Source of the DNA: Sclerotinia nivalis
Taxonomy: Eukaryota; Ascomycota; Leotiomycetes; Helotiales; Sclerotiniaceae
Assembly (NCBI GenBank): GCA_029531795.1
Contig: JAPEIS010000010.1
Span: 2,561,739 to 2,625,738, forward strand
Direction: 5' to 3'
Length of the DNA stretch: 64,000 bases
Below, one piece after another: positions 23,589-35,370 of this stretch. The notes below the pieces were generated by a model. The model ran no database searches. It was not told the DNA's origin and saw only the letters and a program-made list of their open reading frames with translations. The position numbers and the translations under genes were made by a program. Within the stretch, counting starts at the first letter, position 1; each line of letters starts with the position of its first letter.

Positions 23589-25104
23589 TAGAATAGTAGA
23601 GGATTGAAAGAGGAAAGAATGTAGTGATGATGATGAGTAGGATAGATTGGATGAGATCCTACCTGAACTTATATAATGATCCCTCTCGAATCAATTACAT
23701 AGTCGAGAGCTTATCTAGAGCTCTCTGTGAAGGTATGCTCCTAATTCGAGTATCAAAGTGGACATACCGCCGGAGATAGGCTTTAATTTTTGTCTCACTG
23801 CTGTGGTTCTGCCACCCAGCCAAATTATTTTGCCCACATAACAAAGTCCTTGAAGTCCGAGGCCGTTGAAAAGTAACTATGCCGTCCATCAAATTTGTGG
23901 TTCCTGCATGAGATAAGAATCATGGTCCACGATATCACGTCAATCACTTGATTGTGATATCCGCAAAGCCACATTAACAACAAAATAATACTGCCGAAAG
24001 AACCTTGACGCAAGGATCTGCCTGTCTGTGCCCACCAATATGTATCTACCGATTAAGTGCCGACAGGTCGTCCGCCGCTTACAGTCTGACGGAACGATCC
24101 GAACGATCTCATCCCCTGGAATGGCGTGAAATAAAGACCAAGAAAATTCTTCTAGCCAAGAAGAGAAGGGCCGCGAAGAGTAAAGCGATACAGCTCGATG
24201 GTACCGACGTCCTTAATGAAGCCCAGGAATATTGAAATGTGCACAGACGTATCAAACATAAATGTGGATACTCAGATTCGCACTCGGTTAGGGATGGGTG
24301 ATTTCTAATGATGATATAATCACATGTACTCGTCAGCACAGTATATAATATATTTCTTCTGAAACAGACATTTTGACTACCCATCTTAAAAGACTTTCAA
24401 AATCTGATCCACTTTATTATTCTGTAGCTTTGATTAGCTATCAATGCATATATATACCCTTGGTATAATATTCTATTACAGTTAAAAAGAGCAATGACGT
24501 GAAATTATATAATCATGTGTAATCCGCCCATCCCTACACTGGATAGATATCCTCAAACTTAATTTTATGATCTTATGGCAACCGGACCGAAAAGTGAATG
24601 AGGCCAATCTTAGAAAAAATGACAAACCACCCTGGTATCCCATTAAGCGTTGTATAGAGACGAATGCATACCGTAATCATATGTGAAGGCTTAGAGGCCG
24701 GTTCATCATGACGTCTAAACCTGCTGAACTATATAGACGCGCGGTCTAACTTAGACGACAAAAAGAACAAAAGGAGATAATGAATATACATCGCTGAATC
24801 TTGCTCTTACCCTATTATATGAAACCGTACATTATAGTCAATAGTAGAGTCTATACTTGAAGCCGTTGCGATATCTTTTGTATTAATCTTATATAGCTGT
24901 CTAATATATAGTGCTACCTAATTGGATCTGGTAAACTAATAGCTATATTGGAGAATTTTCGTGCTGGGGATAGAGCATTGCAATTATTGTTCTTCAACGA
25001 GGAATGTCTAGTAAGCGCAAGTCATCAGCTTGCGTTGAGCCCGTCGCTACTACCGATTGAATCAACGATGCTCTTTATATAAAATTTTGTTTAAATCGTT
25101 GGTA
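23589..25104. other. AT-rich transition from genes to transposons
   Basis: About 1.5 kb containing the GMC promoter at its left end and progressively more AT-rich, TpA-rich sequence to the right. A short inverted repeat (cgcaag/cttgcg arms) lies at 25016-25034. No gene or complete element is recognised. Confidence 0.45.
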
Positions 25105-25534
25105 GATTGATTGATTGATTGATTGATTAAATTAACGTCTACACTGAGTCTAAGACTATTTAAGACGGCTAGGAGCTTTATAGGCTTCTAACAAGTAACA
25201 AATGGAGAATTGCTAGCCATATTCGGCTGTAGCTAATATAATTTGGGAAGATTGAAATGGCTTTAATCTACTAATTTTTGAATGGGGGAAGTGAAAATTA
25301 ATCTTGAGAAACAAAGTTTACCTTACAAATACTTTTGTATATAATAAGGAAAATAACAAATGAAATATAATATAATTCGAAATTGGAACGATTTACTCCA
25401 CATAGAGGGGTAAATTGATTAAATTGATCAAATTAACCAAATTGACCAAATTGATCCAATTAATCATTTTCTCTCAGTTCATCCTTTTCACCTTCGTTTT
25501 CTTGTTCTATATTCTTTTGTATTCTAATTAGATA

Positions 25535-28500
25535 TTATAATCTGATGGCTATTTTTGTTTTCTCGATAAATTCAAGGGTTTTAATGATTCCTGCTTTGAT
25601 ATAAAGTAGATATTTCATAGTGAATCGAAAGGTAGAGTTGTTTTTCTTGAATATTTTTCTTGTTGATTTGTATAATGGGCAACTAAACAAAAGATAATTA
25701 AGAGATTTTCTCTTTTTATATCTACAATTATCATTTATTGAGATTCCGAATCGTTGTAGGTAAGATTTGAAATATCCATAATCGATTTTAAGCTGAAATA
25801 AAATACTAATAGAGTTTCTTTTGGTATTTTCTGGAATTCTGATTTTTGAGCTAATTTTCTAGGGGTATATTTTCGAATAAACCGAATTAGATGAATAAAG
25901 AAGAGTATTCTATTCTTCGGATTTCGTTTTTTTGATATTAATTCCTAAAAAAGCAAAACTAGTTTCGTTTGATAATAATTTTTATTTTGTAACTTCTTTT
26001 GTCAAAGTATCAACCAATTCGTTTTTTTCAACAAAGGTATGCTTTGGAATTCAATTAAGGGAGATTTCAGTTTCTTTTCTAAGAAGAGTTTTTATAACCT
26101 TGATTGCTCTAATTTGGTATATCTGACCAGAAGCATTAAAGAGTATTTTCAATCAGTGTAATCCGGCTTGATTATCTAAGTAGATTTTGAATTTCTCGCC
26201 TGGTTGAACAATAAAGCTAGCATATTCGATTGCTTTAGTAACTTTAAGAAGTTCATTATTATAGACAAACTGATTCATTTTAATATTGATAATTTTCTAA
26301 TATGAAATTTAACTATTCGATAGAATAATTGTAATCCTGATATCAATTCCGATTTCGTCCAAAGTAAATGAAGCATCAGTATATATTGTAATAGTGTTTT
26401 TATATCTGTATTTGAATATAAGGTTATAAACAATTGCAATATTCTTTTTTGTTAGTTTGCTGATATTAACTTTGTATAAAGTATTTCTTTTTCAAGAAGG
26501 AAAATGAAAGTGATCGATCTTTTCTAGGGTTAAAGGATCGAAATCTTTTTCGATTAAATTCATGATTTTTTCAAACTAAATAAGTTTTGATAGTTTCCTT
26601 TGAGGGATTGCTATTGTATTTAAATCTTCTCTTTCGGTAGCTAGTTTATTTATAATTGTATTGATAGAATAGGAAAACAAGATTTTCAATAATCTGAAAG
26701 TATATTGTTTGATTCCAACATTTAATCTGATCTTCGAAGAGTATAAAGCGGTTTCTATTTCCATTAGCTTTATTGGTAAGATTTTGAAGATTCTTAGAAT
26801 CTTATATAGAGCAAGATTCTGAAGTAATTAAAAAATCTTTTTGAACAAGGCTTGATATTTCCATCAGATGATTGATCTGTAATCAACTATACTAATAATA
26901 CATACTATATAGAGCTGTTTTAATGCTTTAGGGTTTAGCTCTTTTTCAGTATTAACTAACCTGACCATTCAATAGAATGAAGCTTTAGCTTGAGTTGCTC
27001 GAATAACAATATGCTATTTGAAATTGAAGCCAAAATCGAATTATATTCTTAACCATCTGATTAATAATGAAGGTTATACAATCTCAGAATTTGAGAGCTT
27101 GATTGAAGTATCTTTAATGTATTTGAATATAAAGAAATGCATTAATTCCGTCTTTGCTAAATCGAATTGGATAACATTTTTCTCATCAAAAGTATAAATT
27201 TGTTTAGTTACTCTTTCAAGGAAAAAAATGTTCTTTTTCTAGCTTGAAGAATGAATGATTATGACTATATCATCAATATACGAGAGATATTCAACCGAAT
27301 TCGATTGGAAGAGATCTCGAATATAGATTAGGAAAAGAATTAATGAGATTGGACTTCTTTGAGGGATTCCGATGTTGATTGGTTTAAAAGCTTCGGTCTA
27401 ATCATCGAACGAAAGTTTGAGTAATCTTTCTTCCAAAAATGATGAGATCCACACAATAAAACTAATTGGAAGATTAAAATTCTTACAGATATCTAAGAAT
27501 CGATTCTTAGATATATAATCGAAAGCTTCTTTGATATCTAGAAAAAGAACTGAGGTTTTATTTTTGTTTCTTGAATTCCTTTCGATTTCGATAATAAACA
27601 GGATTGCTATATCGATAACTGATTTCTTTTGTCTTCCACTCATTTGGGAATGATGAAATAGTTTTGTTGTTTCAGCAAAGTAGCTAAACCTTTAAGCTAA
27701 TATCCTTTCACTTATCTTGTCTAGACAATTCAAAAGAGCAATAACTCTATATACTTTTGGAATAGAATAATCTGATTTCGAAGGTTTTTTGAGTATAACT
27801 TCAATAGCTTGTTTTCAGCAAAAAGGATGATAATCAAGATTAATTAAATTGCTGAAAAGAATAAAAAAAGCTTTTGAGATTGCTTTATAAATTCAAATAA
27901 TGATCTTCTAAGTAATTCCATCTAGGCTAAGGATCTTTCCTTTGATTTTAGCCAAACAAGTATTAAGAAATTCATTTTCAATAAGATCAAGCCATTCCCA
28001 TTTTTTCGATTGTTTATATTTTTTCTATTTAGGTGCAATTGTATATAGGGGGAAAGGGAAAAGGGTAAATCTGAAAACCAAACATTTTCCTTCGAATGAG
28101 TTTTCAAACTGAGAAGGGCTAGATTGAATATTCGGGATCCTTTCGGTTCGAAGATCTTTCGTATATGATATTGTTTTGAAGATCGTTTGAGTATCCTCTT
28201 TTTCAAGGAATTCGTTTTAGTGATTCTTTTTTGTTGTTTTAATAACTTGAAAATAATGATTCCTTACTGATTGATAGATTTTCTTGAATATATCGTCTTC
28301 AGAGTATCATTTAATATTCTTATATACTGATAAGAACTATTTACGAAAGACTTTCAATTCTGGAGATTATCAAGGCTTTGCTTTTTTGGTCGATTTGGAT
28401 CTAGGTATACTAACATTTACTAAATTAATAATAATTCGAATGAATTCCATTGTAGTTTTATCTAATATTTGTATATACAGGTTTTTGTTAAAAAGAGAAT

Positions 28501-29366
28501 CGAAAGAATCAGATTCTAAAGTAAGGAAATTGAGATATTCGCTCGAATTGAGGATTGTTAATATAACTATCTCAATTTCGAGGATTAATACAAATTTGTT
28601 CCAATCTACTAGTTTTGTATTGAATTTTGCTAATAAAGTAATATTCGTAGTATAAAATGAAATACCTTTTACTTTAAACAGGATCCCTAAATGATCTGAA
28701 CCAAGATCAGGAAGAACTTGTCAATCAATAATATTGAAGAATATTGTTTCAGTAACTAATATAAAATCTAAAATACTTGGATTTGTCATATTAATTCGAT
28801 AGAAAGTACTAATCCCTGATTCATTGAGGAGAATAAGGTTTTAATCTTCAAACCATTCGGCTAATTGATCAGCATTCGAGCTTTTGTTTGAAAAAGAATT
28901 CCATCAAGAATAATAAAAATTAAAATCCTTTATAAGAATAATATAATAAAAAAAAAAATATTGAAAAAACATTTTTCGATGATATAATTTTTCTCTTTAG
29001 TTTGATTAGCTTCGTTGTATATATTGAATAATTGAATCGTATGATTTCCCTAAATGATATCAATAATTTGAATATCTGTATCTTTGAAAGAGTTGGAGGC
29101 TAGGATTATTAGTGATTTGAATCTTTTCAAGATGTAGATCATTATATAGGGACGAAAGTTCGAAGGATAATTTGAAAGGAGTTGGGAAAAGCTAGAATGA
29201 ACAATCGATCTAGTTGAGAAGTAATCTTTCTTAGGATTTGAAAGGACCCAAGGTTCTTGAATGATTATAAGATCGATATCGAATTTTAAAATAAATTGAA
29301 GAGCATTTTCGATAACTTGAGGGTTTTTGTTTAGATTGATTTGAAGAATGCGAATATTGTTATATA
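25535..29366 (-). pseudogene. LINE A ORF2 (endonuclease-RT-RNase H) remnant
   Basis: It aligns by eye along its length with ORF2 of LINE D. The 5' end begins near 29366 (NIRILQINLNKNPQ-like endonuclease start). The RT block is at about 27270-27640, the RNase H block at about 26100-26400 and the stop at 25535. Many in-frame stops are present and no long frame survives. Confidence 0.75.
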
Positions 29367-29959
29367 ATATTAATTAGATTTCCGAATAATTGTTTAATAT
29401 ATTTTGTATACTTTAAAGTTTGCTTTATACTCTTCTTTGCAATTAACGTATTTGATTATTAAATACTAACAAGGTTTGCTTTTAGTTTGACAAATTAGAC
29501 AAAAATAACCAGCTGTAATATGATTATTGTTACAAAGTCTATAAACTGAAGGTTTTTTACAATATGATTCATTATAGTCGAATCCTTGATATTTATTGTA
29601 TTGAGAGAAAAGGATAGAAGGATAGAATCTTTCAATTCTGATATTAATATCAACAATATATAGTCTTTTTCGAATAGCTAATTCTACTTCTTTTTGTATA
29701 GCAAATACAATCACAATTGCTTCTTCTTATTGATTAACTCTTTTAGAAGCATTAGTGAGTCAATAAGGGGTATCCATTATAATGAGTCTTGAATTGAAGG
29801 TTTTAATTTCGTCTTTAATCAAGTCCATTCCTTTTGGATCAGAGAATTTCTTGATTGGGATTTTGTATATAATTACTTTGTGTTATGATTTGTCGATTTG
29901 AAATCTTTCTGATTCGAGGATACGATTCCAGATCTCTTTTTTTTCTATAAGGAATTGTA

Positions 29960-31283
29960 AGAGTTCTGGACATCACTCACCGCACATTTAAGCGAGATCA
30001 ACCCAGCCACCTTATTTCCAACCCCCAATTTTAAATAATCTACCATTATTCGAATCTTCAATATTTTCTTTTCAAATTCAAAATGGATATTCAATTTAAT
30101 GATGGGGATGATAATCATTAATTTCATGAAAATTGGAAGACCACTCGTCGCTCTAGAGTTATACAGGCTCGAGAGTTAGGGAGATCGTGGAGCTGGATCG
30201 CTCAAAATTTGGGTGTACCACGATCCACCGCAAGGGGAATAATTAAATCGAATTCTACTAGGAGAATTAGGAAAGGGAAAGTTTACCTTCCTAGTATGAT
30301 GACAGTGAAAGAGATTCGTCGAATTATAAGGGTTATAGTGAATAATTGGTCCGAAAGGAGAATGACTTTCGAGCAAGTCAAAAACGTACTAGGCATCAAG
30401 GCTTCGATATATACAATTCGTCGAGAGCTACGTCGGTATGGCTATAAAAGATATATAGTATGCTCTAGGCCATTTATCTCAAGGGCCTAAGCAAAAAAAC
30501 GGCTAGATTTTGCATTATCGTATCGATGGTGGGGGACTAGTGACGTCGTTGTCGTTTGAGAAAGGGGGGGTGATTGGAGGAAAGTTATATGGTCGGATGA
30601 GAGTACTTTTGAGCTAGGAAAGAGTGGTAGGATTTGGATTACTTGTAGGGTTGATGAAAAGAGGTGTACTAGCTGTATTAAGTCAGTATACTATTCAGGA
30701 AGGGTGTCGGTGATGATATAGGGTGCTTTAGGTTGGAATTATAAATCTTCATTAGTCTTTTTGGAGAAAAATGTGGGCGACAAGGGGATCACTTCGATGG
30801 CATATCGGGATCAGGTCTTTATTCCAATCATTTTCTTTTTATTTGATGAACTAGAATCTGAATATATATTTATGGAGGATGGTGCAAAGGTCCATTTGAA
30901 ATATGCTAGAACAGTTCGATTGGAGTATGGAGTTAGAGGCTTTCAATGGCCCTTTTCCTCTTCAGATCTCAATCCAATTGAGAAGGTGTGGTGCTGAATG
31001 AAGGAGGAATTGAAAAAACTATCATTTGTATCTACTTCTATTGAAGAATTAAAGCGAGAGTTGAGGAGGTTATAGGAGATAGTAGATCCCTTAGATTTCA
31101 GGCCATATACTGAGAGATTGGTATATAAATTGGAAGATGTAATTAAAGTAAAGGGATTGGCCACTATTCATTAATATATCTTCAAAATTTCAATCAAAAA
31201 TATTGTAGGGTTGATTTATTATTAAATTATTAAAAGTATATACGAAAAATGGATGGTGTGCGGTGAGTGATGTCCAGAACTCT
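29960..31283 (+). mobile_element. Tc1/mariner-like DNA transposon (impala type)
   Basis: 1324 bp with perfect 27-bp terminal inverted repeats (29960-29986 and 31257-31283, beginning agagttctggacatcactca). It is flanked by TA duplications at 29958-29959 and 31284-31285. Size, TIR length and TA target are those of Tc1-like elements such as fungal impala. It sits inside ORF1 of LINE A, whose sequence resumes on both sides. Confidence 0.95.
30083..31174 (+). pseudogene. Tc1-like transposase, one frame with six stops
   Basis: A 364-codon frame carries internal stops at 30119, 30488, 30557, 30719, 30995 and 31073 but no frameshift. The N-terminal helix-turn-helix reads RSWSWIAQNLGVPRSTARGI. The catalytic acids are visible as WSDEST (about 30594), MEDGAKVHLKY (about 30871) and SSSDLNPIEKVW (about 30956). 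The length is normal for impala-type transposases. The usual NAPxH context of the second acid has become GAKVH. Confidence 0.9.
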
Positions 31284-31817
31284 TATATTGAAGAGGCTAT
31301 TAATAGTTAGGATGATATTGTTGTTTCTAGTTATAGTAATAGCCGAGATAACTAGTTTGTTGATGCTAGTCTTTTTGAAGGCTTCGTTGATCTTGTTTTT
31401 TATATATAATGGTATAAAAGAATTGAATTGATGAAGAAGTAGATTGATAAGGATTAATCGTTTACTAAGAATATCATTCTTTTGCTTTATAAGCTTTTGT
31501 TTTATAAAGTTCTCTTTGGAAACTACTTTTCATTCCCTTATTGATTTGGTAATAGTAGTATAGCTTGCTTTGTTAATTGGTGAAACGTTTGTTGAAGGAG
31601 TAATTGATTGATTGGGAAGGTTGGAAAGATGATTGGCTTGATTTTCAATCCTTTTGGTAGCTTTTTCGAGATGAGAGATTTGTGATGTGATAATATTCGA
31701 AGCTTTTGTCAATTTTCCTTTTTCGAGGTATTCATAGAATATTTCGATTAGATTTAGGATTTTCGATTGTTTTTTGGTTTCCTTTTCCAAAGGGGCAGCT
31801 AGAATAAGAAGATCTCT

Positions 31818-33550
31818 CCTTGTGGAAAGATCAAGCCTCGTTCAAAAAGACTCTTCAATTACTCCAGAATCTTGCTCTACATAAGATTCTAGGAGTCTTC
31901 AAAACCTCACCAATAAAGCCAATAGAAGTGGAAGCTGCTTTATACCCTCCGAAAATCAAATTAAACACTGGAATCAGACAATATACTTTCAGATTGTTGA
32001 AAATCTCGTCTTCCCATCCCGTCAATACAATTATAGACAAGCTAACCACCAAAAAGGAAGCTCTAAATACAATAGCAACCCTTCAAAAAAAACTATCGAA
32101 ATTTACTTAGTTTGAAAAGATTATGAAATCAATCAAAGAAGATTTCGATCCTTTAACCCTAAAAAAGATCGATCATTTTCACTTCCCTCCTTGGAAAAGA
32201 AATACTCCATACAAAATCAATATCAGCAAATTAGCAAAAGAAGATATTGCAATTGTCTATAATCTTATATTCAAATACAGATATAAGAACACTATTACAA
32301 TATATACTAATACTTCATCCACTTTGAACGGAATCGAAATTGATATCAGGATTGCAATTATTCTATCGAATAATCAAATTTCATACCAAAAAACCATCAA
32401 TATTGAAATGAATCAACTTATCTACAATAATAAACTTCTTAAAATCACTAGAACAATCGAATATACTAATTCCATTGCTCAACCAAACGAAAAATTCAAA
32501 ATCTACTCAAATAATCAAACCGGATTATACCAATTGAAAATACCCTCTGATACTTCTAACCAGATATACCAAATTAGAGCAATCAAGGCCATAGAAACTT
32601 TTCTTAGAAAAGAAACTGAAATCTCTTTTAATTGGATTCTAAAGTATACCTTCATTAAAGAAAACGAATTGGTTGATACTTTGACAAAAGAAGCTACAAA
32701 ACAAAAATCATCATCAAACGAAATCAACTTTGCTTCCTTAGAAATGGATATCAAAAGAACGAAATCCAAAAAATAAAATACTCTTCTCTATTCATCTAAT
32801 TCGGCTTATTCGAAAATATACCCCTGGAAGATTAACTCAAAGATCGGAATTTTAGAAAACATTAAGAAAAACTCTATTAATACTTTATTTCAATTTAAAA
32901 TCGATCATGAATATTTCAAATCTTACCTACAACAATTCGGAATCTCAGCAAATGATAATTATAAATATAAAAAGAAAAAATCTCCTAATCATTTTCTATT
33001 CAATTACCCATTATACAAATCAACAAAAAGAATATTCAAAAAAAACAACCCTATTTCCCAACTCACTATGAAATATCTACTTTACACCAAAACAAGAATC
33101 ATTAAGATCTTTAAATTTATCAAAGAAACAAAAATAGTTACCAGATTATAGCATCTAACTAGAATACAAAAGAATGTAAAATAAAAAAACGAAAATAAAG
33201 AGAATGAACTAAGAGAAAATAGTTAATTGAATCGATTTGGTCAATTTACTTTTCTATATAAGATAAATCGTTCTAATTTCGAATTATATTATATTTCATT
33301 TGTTATTTTTCTTATTATATACAAAAGTATTTGTAAAATAGGCTTTGTTCCCTAAAATTAATTTTCACTTTTTTTATTCAAAAATTAGTAGATTGAGGCC
33401 ATTTCAATCTTCCCAAATTGTATTAGCTACAATCAAATATGACCAGCAATTCTTCATTTGTTATTTATTAGAAGTCTATAAAGCTCCTAGCCGTCTTAGA
33501 TAGTCTTAGACTCAATGTAGACGTTAATTTAATCAATCAATCAATCAATC
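31818..33550 (+). mobile_element. LINE B: 5'-truncated Tad1-like LINE inside LINE A
   Basis: 1733 bp, opposite in orientation to LINE A. It is flanked by 12-bp duplications of LINE A sequence: aagaagatctct (31806-31817) and aagaaaatctct (33551-33562), differing by one transition. It contains only the end of ORF2 and the 3' tail, ending in (AATC)n at 33535-33550. The 5' truncation plus a 12-bp duplication is the normal product of target-primed reverse transcription. Confidence 0.93.
31820..33151 (+). pseudogene. LINE B ORF2 C-terminus (RNase H and Cys-rich tail)
   Basis: Matches the last ~440 codons of LINE D ORF2: PIEVEAALYPPKIKLNTGIRQ, then ISKLAKEDIAIVYNL, the RNase H start TIYTNTSSTLNGIEI (the usual D changed to N) and IYSNNQTGLYQLK. 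A TAG near 32110 and a frame disruption near 32775 break it. The terminal Cys/His motif is degraded (K for C). Confidence 0.85.
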
Positions 33551-34086
33551 AAGAAAATCTCTAGCTTTTTGGATAGCTTCTTTTGGTTTTGTGGAGTTTG
33601 ATTCTGATTGATTAAATTGCTGTTTTCGTTTGTTATTGATTTGGAGTGATGGAAGATTAGTAGATGATTTGAAAGGATCATCAGAGCTAAGAATGTTGTG
33701 TTGAGTTTGGGAGTTGAAGGATTGGAAAGGGGTTGGGTTAGAAAGAATAAATGAAGGATTGTTGAGGTTCTCCTTATAAAGGAATGGTGCAACCTCCTCT
33801 TGAGTTGGAGTCCCTAAGATGATTCTTGGAAAGCTGGATGGGATAGTATCGATCATAATGGTCTCTTCGTTCATAATGAGAAAATGAAGGAATGAAGAAT
33901 TTTCGGTTTTTACATGATTTTTCGTGTAAGTTTCGTGTTTTGAGCAGCGGCGACAGTATCACAACAACTACTGGGTCAATTCACTTGGGAACAATTGGAA
34001 TAGATTTTGGGAATATTTCTTTATTAAATAAAGAGAAGAACTGGTCGTATTTCGAAGAAATTTTATTCTTCGAAATTTGTTGTGTT

Positions 34087-34471
34087 GTTGAAGAGCGCTA
34101 AGTTCAGCTGCGATATCTTGGAATGTTGCAGGGAAGGGAGCAGTGGGTCGAACTAGTGTGGGTCCCGACGTATTTCCGCCGGAATTCCCCATATTAGTGT
34201 CTCCACTTGCATCTTGCCGGGCTTGGATTGCTGCGAGGTATTCTGAGAGTTCTTGTTGATATTGATCTTGATTAGGTTGATCGTATTTAGCCTGAAGATC
34301 AGCAGCAAAGGGTAGAATTGATGGTCTAACGGATAACCAATCGATCTGAGAGGTAGTTGGTTTATTTGCCAAATCGGAGCTAGAAGTGGTTCCGTTCGAA
34401 GTAGGTACAAAAAGATCGTTATCTGAGTCGACTAGTTCCCAGATTCCGATAACTAAACACTTATTTTGCAA
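34087..34471 (-). pseudogene. Truncated gag-like protein of fragment X
   Basis: About 128 codons remain before the frame runs into the 5' end of LINE A. It contains SQIDWLSVRPSILPFAADLQ, a Gln-rich segment (QPNQDQYQQELSEYLAA) and a Pro-rich segment. The layout is that of a retrotransposon gag N-terminus. There are no internal stops, unlike the other element genes here. Confidence 0.55.
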
Positions 34472-34960
34472 ACGAAGATACTATTCTGACCATTAAATAC
34501 GAGTAATAAGAAGAAGAGAATCAGATTGATCTTTCGTTATATTTGGAAGGTAACGGAAAGAGATATAAGATAATTGGACTTATAATGAAGATAGAAATGA
34601 AGTGAAGAAAAGCGATCTCTTAAGAACTGAGTGATTGTATAATAGAAGTTTGGACAGATTAAGAGCTACTGAGCTTATAACTATCACGGGGTAATACAAT
34701 CACAGAACATATTGAAGAGATCGAAGAGAAAATAATTTGAAGTGATAAAGTTAAGTGTATATTGAATGAGAACTGTATTGAATGACCTGCCCTCGATCTT
34801 AAGGATCGTGGGTGGTATATATAGACTTAATAGAAGCTATCTAGCCGACGAGAAGCATCAACTAGGCTAGGCTTCGATCTGTATGATATCAGGAGAGGGT
34901 TGACGATCGTAAGGATCGACAGGATCTAGAAGGGCCTGATAACTAATGTGAAATGAGGGG
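34087..34960 (-). mobile_element. Fragment X: LTR end plus gag start of an LTR retrotransposon
   Basis: On the minus strand 34960-34682 looks like the 3' part of an LTR (it ends ACCCCGTGATA, as in the gypsy B family). A leader of about 210 bp follows, then a gag-like frame starting at 34471. It is cut off by LINE A on one side and LINE C on the other. Its base composition and codons look less damaged than the neighbouring elements. Confidence 0.6.
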
Positions 34961-35370
34961 TTGATTGATTGATTGATTGATTAAATTAACGTCTACACTG
35001 AGTTTAAGACTATCTAAGACGGCTAAAAGCTTTATAGGCTTCTAACAAGTAACAAATGGAGAATTGCTGGTTATATTCGATTGTAGCTAATACAATTTGA
35101 GAAGATTGAAGTGGTCTCAATCTACTAATTTTTGAATGGGGGAAGTGAAAACTAATCTTGGGGAACAAAGTCCACTTTACAAATACTTTTGTATATAATA
35201 AGAAAAATAACAAATGAAATGTGATATAATTCGAAATTGGAACGATTTACCCCACATAGAGGGGTAAATTGACCAAATTGACCAAATTGACCCAATTAAC
35301 CATTTTCTCTCAGTTCACCCTCTTCATCTTCGCCTTCTTGTTCTACATCCTCTTGCATCCTAATTAGATG

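Larger units (their letters stand above)
29370..33874 (-). pseudogene. LINE A ORF1 (gag-like) split by two insertions
   Basis: The N-terminal part lies at 33563-33874 (starts MNEETIMIDT, contains SSDDPFKSSTNLP). The middle lies at about 31290-31805 (ILNLIEIFYEYLEKGKLTKASN). The C-terminal part lies at about 29370-29959, with three degraded CCHC-type knuckles near 29470-29600. All match ORF1 of LINE D. The gaps are exactly the Tc1-like element and LINE B. Confidence 0.8.
25105..34086 (-). mobile_element. LINE A: Tad1-like non-LTR retrotransposon, interrupted by two insertions
   Basis: Three collinear pieces of one LINE (25105-29959, 31286-31805 and 33551-34086) add up to about 5.9 kb, close to LINE D (5.95 kb). 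The 3' end is at low coordinate and consists of (GATT)n on the + strand. Order from 5' to 3' is: 5' leader, ORF1 with C-terminal zinc knuckles, then ORF2 with an apurinic-type endonuclease, reverse transcriptase (LFLDIKEAFDY at about 27500), RNase H and a terminal Cys-rich motif. A Tc1-like element and LINE B sit inside ORF1. No target-site duplication matches across its outer ends, so one edge may have been rearranged. Stops and TpA-rich codons throughout suggest RIP. Confidence 0.9.

Noticed and set aside
25016..25034. Short inverted repeat next to LINE A as a transposon end
   Set aside because: Only 6-bp arms, with no partner copy or target duplication in the window.
25105..34086. Reading this as four or five independent LINE fragments
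   Set aside because: Collinearity with LINE D, the TA sites and the 12-bp duplication show one LINE with two insertions.
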